This document shows positions 62,340 through 64,000 of a stretch of 64,000 nt of DNA, piece after piece. The stretch comes from DATKZH01 sp964475955 (GTDB lineage Bacteria > Planctomycetota > Planctomycetia > Pirellulales > Thermoguttaceae), in contig CAYYZY010000008.1 of assembly GCA_964475955.1 (NCBI GenBank), forward strand, positions 1 through 64,000, given 5' to 3'. The notes beneath the pieces are model-generated. The model was not told where the DNA came from and searched no databases. It saw nothing but the letters and a program-made list of their open reading frames with translations. Made by a program: the position numbers and the translations under genes. Numbering within the stretch: the first letter of the stretch is position 1; each line of letters begins with the position of its first letter.

Positions 62340-64000
62340 CTATCCGGCCATCGGCGTCAGGCCGGTGAACAGGAGCGTATAGAGCGCGGCGCCGATCACG
62401 CCGCCGATGAGCGGGCTGACGACGGGGATCCAGGCGTAGCCCCAGTCGGAGCCGCCCTTGCCGTGGATGGGCAACAGGGCGTGGGCGAGGGTCCCTTCGG
62501 CGTAGGCCCACTCGGACGGCTGGGTGTAGACGGCCCTAGTCAATTGCGACGAGGCTCTGCGCCCGTCGGCCAACTCCAGCTCGATCCAGAAGCGGCCCAT
62601 CTTGAACGAGTCGCGGCCCGGGTTGTCGATCCGGAGGACGTTCCACTCGTCGAGCGCGGCGACCGCCTCCGGCGCGAGCTCCAGCCGGGCGTCGCTCCAG
62701 ACGCCTTCCCCTTCCCGGCCGCCCGCCGCGGGCATCGGCCCCAGCGGAACGCCGTTGAGGCTCGCTTGCGACACGTAGCGGCCGCCGCACTGGAGCCCGA
62801 CGCCCTGATAGTGAAGCACCGCCTGCTTGGCGCCGCGGATCCGTTCGACGGTGAGCCCGTCGAGCGGCAGGGGCGCCGGTCCGCGGGCGAGGTCGACCGG
62901 CCGGTCGTGAACGGTGAGGTTGAGCGCCGGCCCGAGCGTTTCGAGGCGCACGGCGGTCCAGCAGGCCCAGTCGCCCGAAGAGTTGTCGTCGGGGCCGACG
63001 TCGGCGATCAGCTTGATTCGAACGCGCTTGCCGGCCCAGCGCGACAGGTCGGCCACCAGGGGCGTCCAGTCATGCTCGATCCACTGTCTCTCCGCGGCGA
63101 TCGACTCGGTGCCGTCGGCCTCGACCACGGCCACGCGGAAGAGGATGCCGTCGCCGGGGTCGCTCCCGTCGGCCTTGCCGATCTCGCAACGAAACGCGGC
63201 AGGCGGCTCGGCGGGCAGCTCGACCGGCTGGAACAGGGCAAACGCATACCCCACGCCGCCGTTGTAGGGCGGATGCATGAACAGGCACTTGCGGGTCTCC
63301 CCGCCGCACGCCCGTTCGGTGCGATGCACCGCGGCGCGGGTCTGGTCGCCGAGCGGCTTCTCCGGGCCGCCGCGCAGGCGCTGTCCCGTGTCGAACTGGC
63401 CGGAGAGCGCGGCGACCGTCCGGATCGACTCCTCGGCCTTGAGCCACCACGTCTGGTCGTGCACCAGGTCGCCGGCGGCCACCTCGAGCGCGACCCGGCG
63501 GACCTCTTCGTCGGTCGGTTCCTGGAACGGGAACTCGAGTCGCACGGTCTCCTCCGGCACCAGCCCGACGCGCCGCGAACGACCGGCAAGCGTCACCTCC
63601 GCGTCGGCGGGCGCCGGCAGATGCGGCGTGAGCTCCAGTTGGAGCGACCCATCGACGGCGAGCTCGGCGCTGACCAGCGGCAGCACGGTGAAGTCGATCC
63701 AGGCGCCCTCGACCGAGTGCCAGAGCGGTTCGCCCGGCTCCGCCTCGGGCGGAACGCGGAACACGTGCTCATTGCGGCCCGCGATCTTGACGGTCTCGCC
63801 GGGCACGACCGCGACGCGCGGGCACGAGAGGCCTACCTCGGGCGGCTCCTGCGGCGTGAGCATGTAGCTGAACGCATCGGGTACCGGCGTAACGTAGACC
63901 AGCCCGCGGCTCATGCGGGTTTCGGCCGGCCCCATCTCGTTGGCGTCCTTGTCCAGGGCGACGGCCGTTGCCGCACGGCCGTCGAGCGAGACGGCGAAGG
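62340..64000 (-). CDS. Beta-rich exported-type protein with aquaporin-like C-terminal tail, 5' end missing
   Basis: The frame is open to the right edge (at least 553 aa); codons continue beyond ATG 63935, so the start is outside the window. Most of it is a beta-rich, extracellular-type protein (FFVDLSR-like sandwiches such as EHDWTPLVADLSRWAGKRVRIKL; NVLRIDNPGRDSFKMGRFWIELEL). The last 45 residues (LAHALLPIHGKGGSDWGYAW followed by IPVV...) match the end of MIP-family glycerol/water channels, including their last helix. The channel's other five helices and NPA motifs are absent. It could be a real gene fusion giving a membrane anchor, or an assembly join. Confidence 0.75.
   Translation of the reverse strand, partial: FAVSLDGRAATAVALDKDANEMGPAETRMSRGLVYVTPVPDAFSYMLTPQEPPEVGLSCPRVAVVPGETVKIAGRNEHVFRVPPEAEPGEPLWHSVEGAWIDFTVLPLVSAELAVDGSLQLELTPHLPAPADAEVTLAGRSRRVGLVPEETVRLEFPFQEPTDEEVRRVALEVAAGDLVHDQTWWLKAEESIRTVAALSGQFDTGQRLRGGPEKPLGDQTRAAVHRTERACGGETRKCLFMHPPYNGGVGYAFALFQPVELPAEPPAAFRCEIGKADGSDPGDGILFRVAVVEADGTESIAAERQWIEHDWTPLVADLSRWAGKRVRIKLIADVGPDDNSSGDWACWTAVRLETLGPALNLTVHDRPVDLARGPAPLPLDGLTVERIRGAKQAVLHYQGVGLQCGGRYVSQASLNGVPLGPMPAAGGREGEGVWSDARLELAPEAVAALDEWNVLRIDNPGRDSFKMGRFWIELELADGRRASSQLTRAVYTQPSEWAYAEGTLAHALLPIHGKGGSDWGYAWIPVVSPLIGGVIGAALYTLLFTGLTPMAG

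Noticed and set aside
59821..62382. 853-aa plus-strand open frame
   Set aside because: Antisense of the CoA-disulfide reductase, whose FAD, NAD and rhodanese motifs are intact.

Overview
The window is a GC-rich stretch of bacterial chromosome that looks planctomycetal, most like the Pirellulales. The signs are a TAT-exported Gfo/Idh/MocA oxidoreductase beside a sulfatase, a DUF4838 glycosidase-like protein, GYF-domain proteins with zinc ribbons or membrane helices, an FHA-Ser/Thr kinase, an FGE-like protein fused to Asp-box repeats, very large exported proteins of unknown function, PPi-type phosphofructokinase, and many dispersed palindromic repeats. The lineage is inferred from gene content; there is no rRNA in the window. 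The first 52 bases are not genomic: they are an Illumina TruSeq index adapter left on the contig end, so this is an assembled contig whose real sequence starts at base 53.

Layout. 53-10305 (all minus): a truncated secretin, a tRNA-dihydrouridine synthase overlapping zwf, then gnd, a HAD phosphatase and PPi-phosphofructokinase, a sugar-phosphate block interrupted by two palindromic repeat clusters. 10548-23439: carbohydrate and sulfated-glycan genes (Gfo/Idh/MocA oxidoreductase, sulfatase, TIM-barrel isomerase, a large glycosidase-like exported protein, DUF4838 protein), two GYF-domain proteins and an exported methyltransferase-like protein. 24005-30444: CAP-domain protein, TadG-like vWA protein, and an overlapping operon of rimI, an arylsulfotransferase-like propeller, a 79-aa membrane protein and a membrane-anchored PAPS-type sulfotransferase. 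30988-41696: two overlapping genes for giant exported proteins (1142 and 2427 aa) that together seem to hold three versions of one architecture. 42074-49511: inositol-monophosphatase-like enzyme, a candidate small RNA with its own promoter and terminator, a hypothetical gene, uronate isomerase, FHA kinase, and the FGE/Asp-box fusion.

49613-64000: a second exported methyltransferase-like protein, PaaI thioesterase, FmdB zinc ribbon, a TrmO-like protein with a signal peptide, Thi4-type thiazole synthase, radical SAM protein, a pair of overlapping epimerases (one a TAT lipoprotein), a J-domain protein, the AcsD subunit of acetyl-CoA synthase/CO dehydrogenase, a DUF4177 protein, two ArsR regulators around a CoA-disulfide reductase/rhodanese, and a 5'-truncated exported protein whose tail matches the end of an aquaporin.

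Taken together the genes describe an organism that degrades sulfated and uronic-acid polysaccharides, uses the oxidative pentose phosphate route and PPi-linked glycolysis, handles reactive sulfur, and may have part of the Wood-Ljungdahl pathway. The best candidates for something undescribed are the sulfotransferase operon (26747-30444), the three-module giant proteins (30988-41696), the three exported SAM-methyltransferase-like proteins, and the candidate RNA at 43039-43160. No tRNA, rRNA, CRISPR array, transposase or prophage gene was seen.
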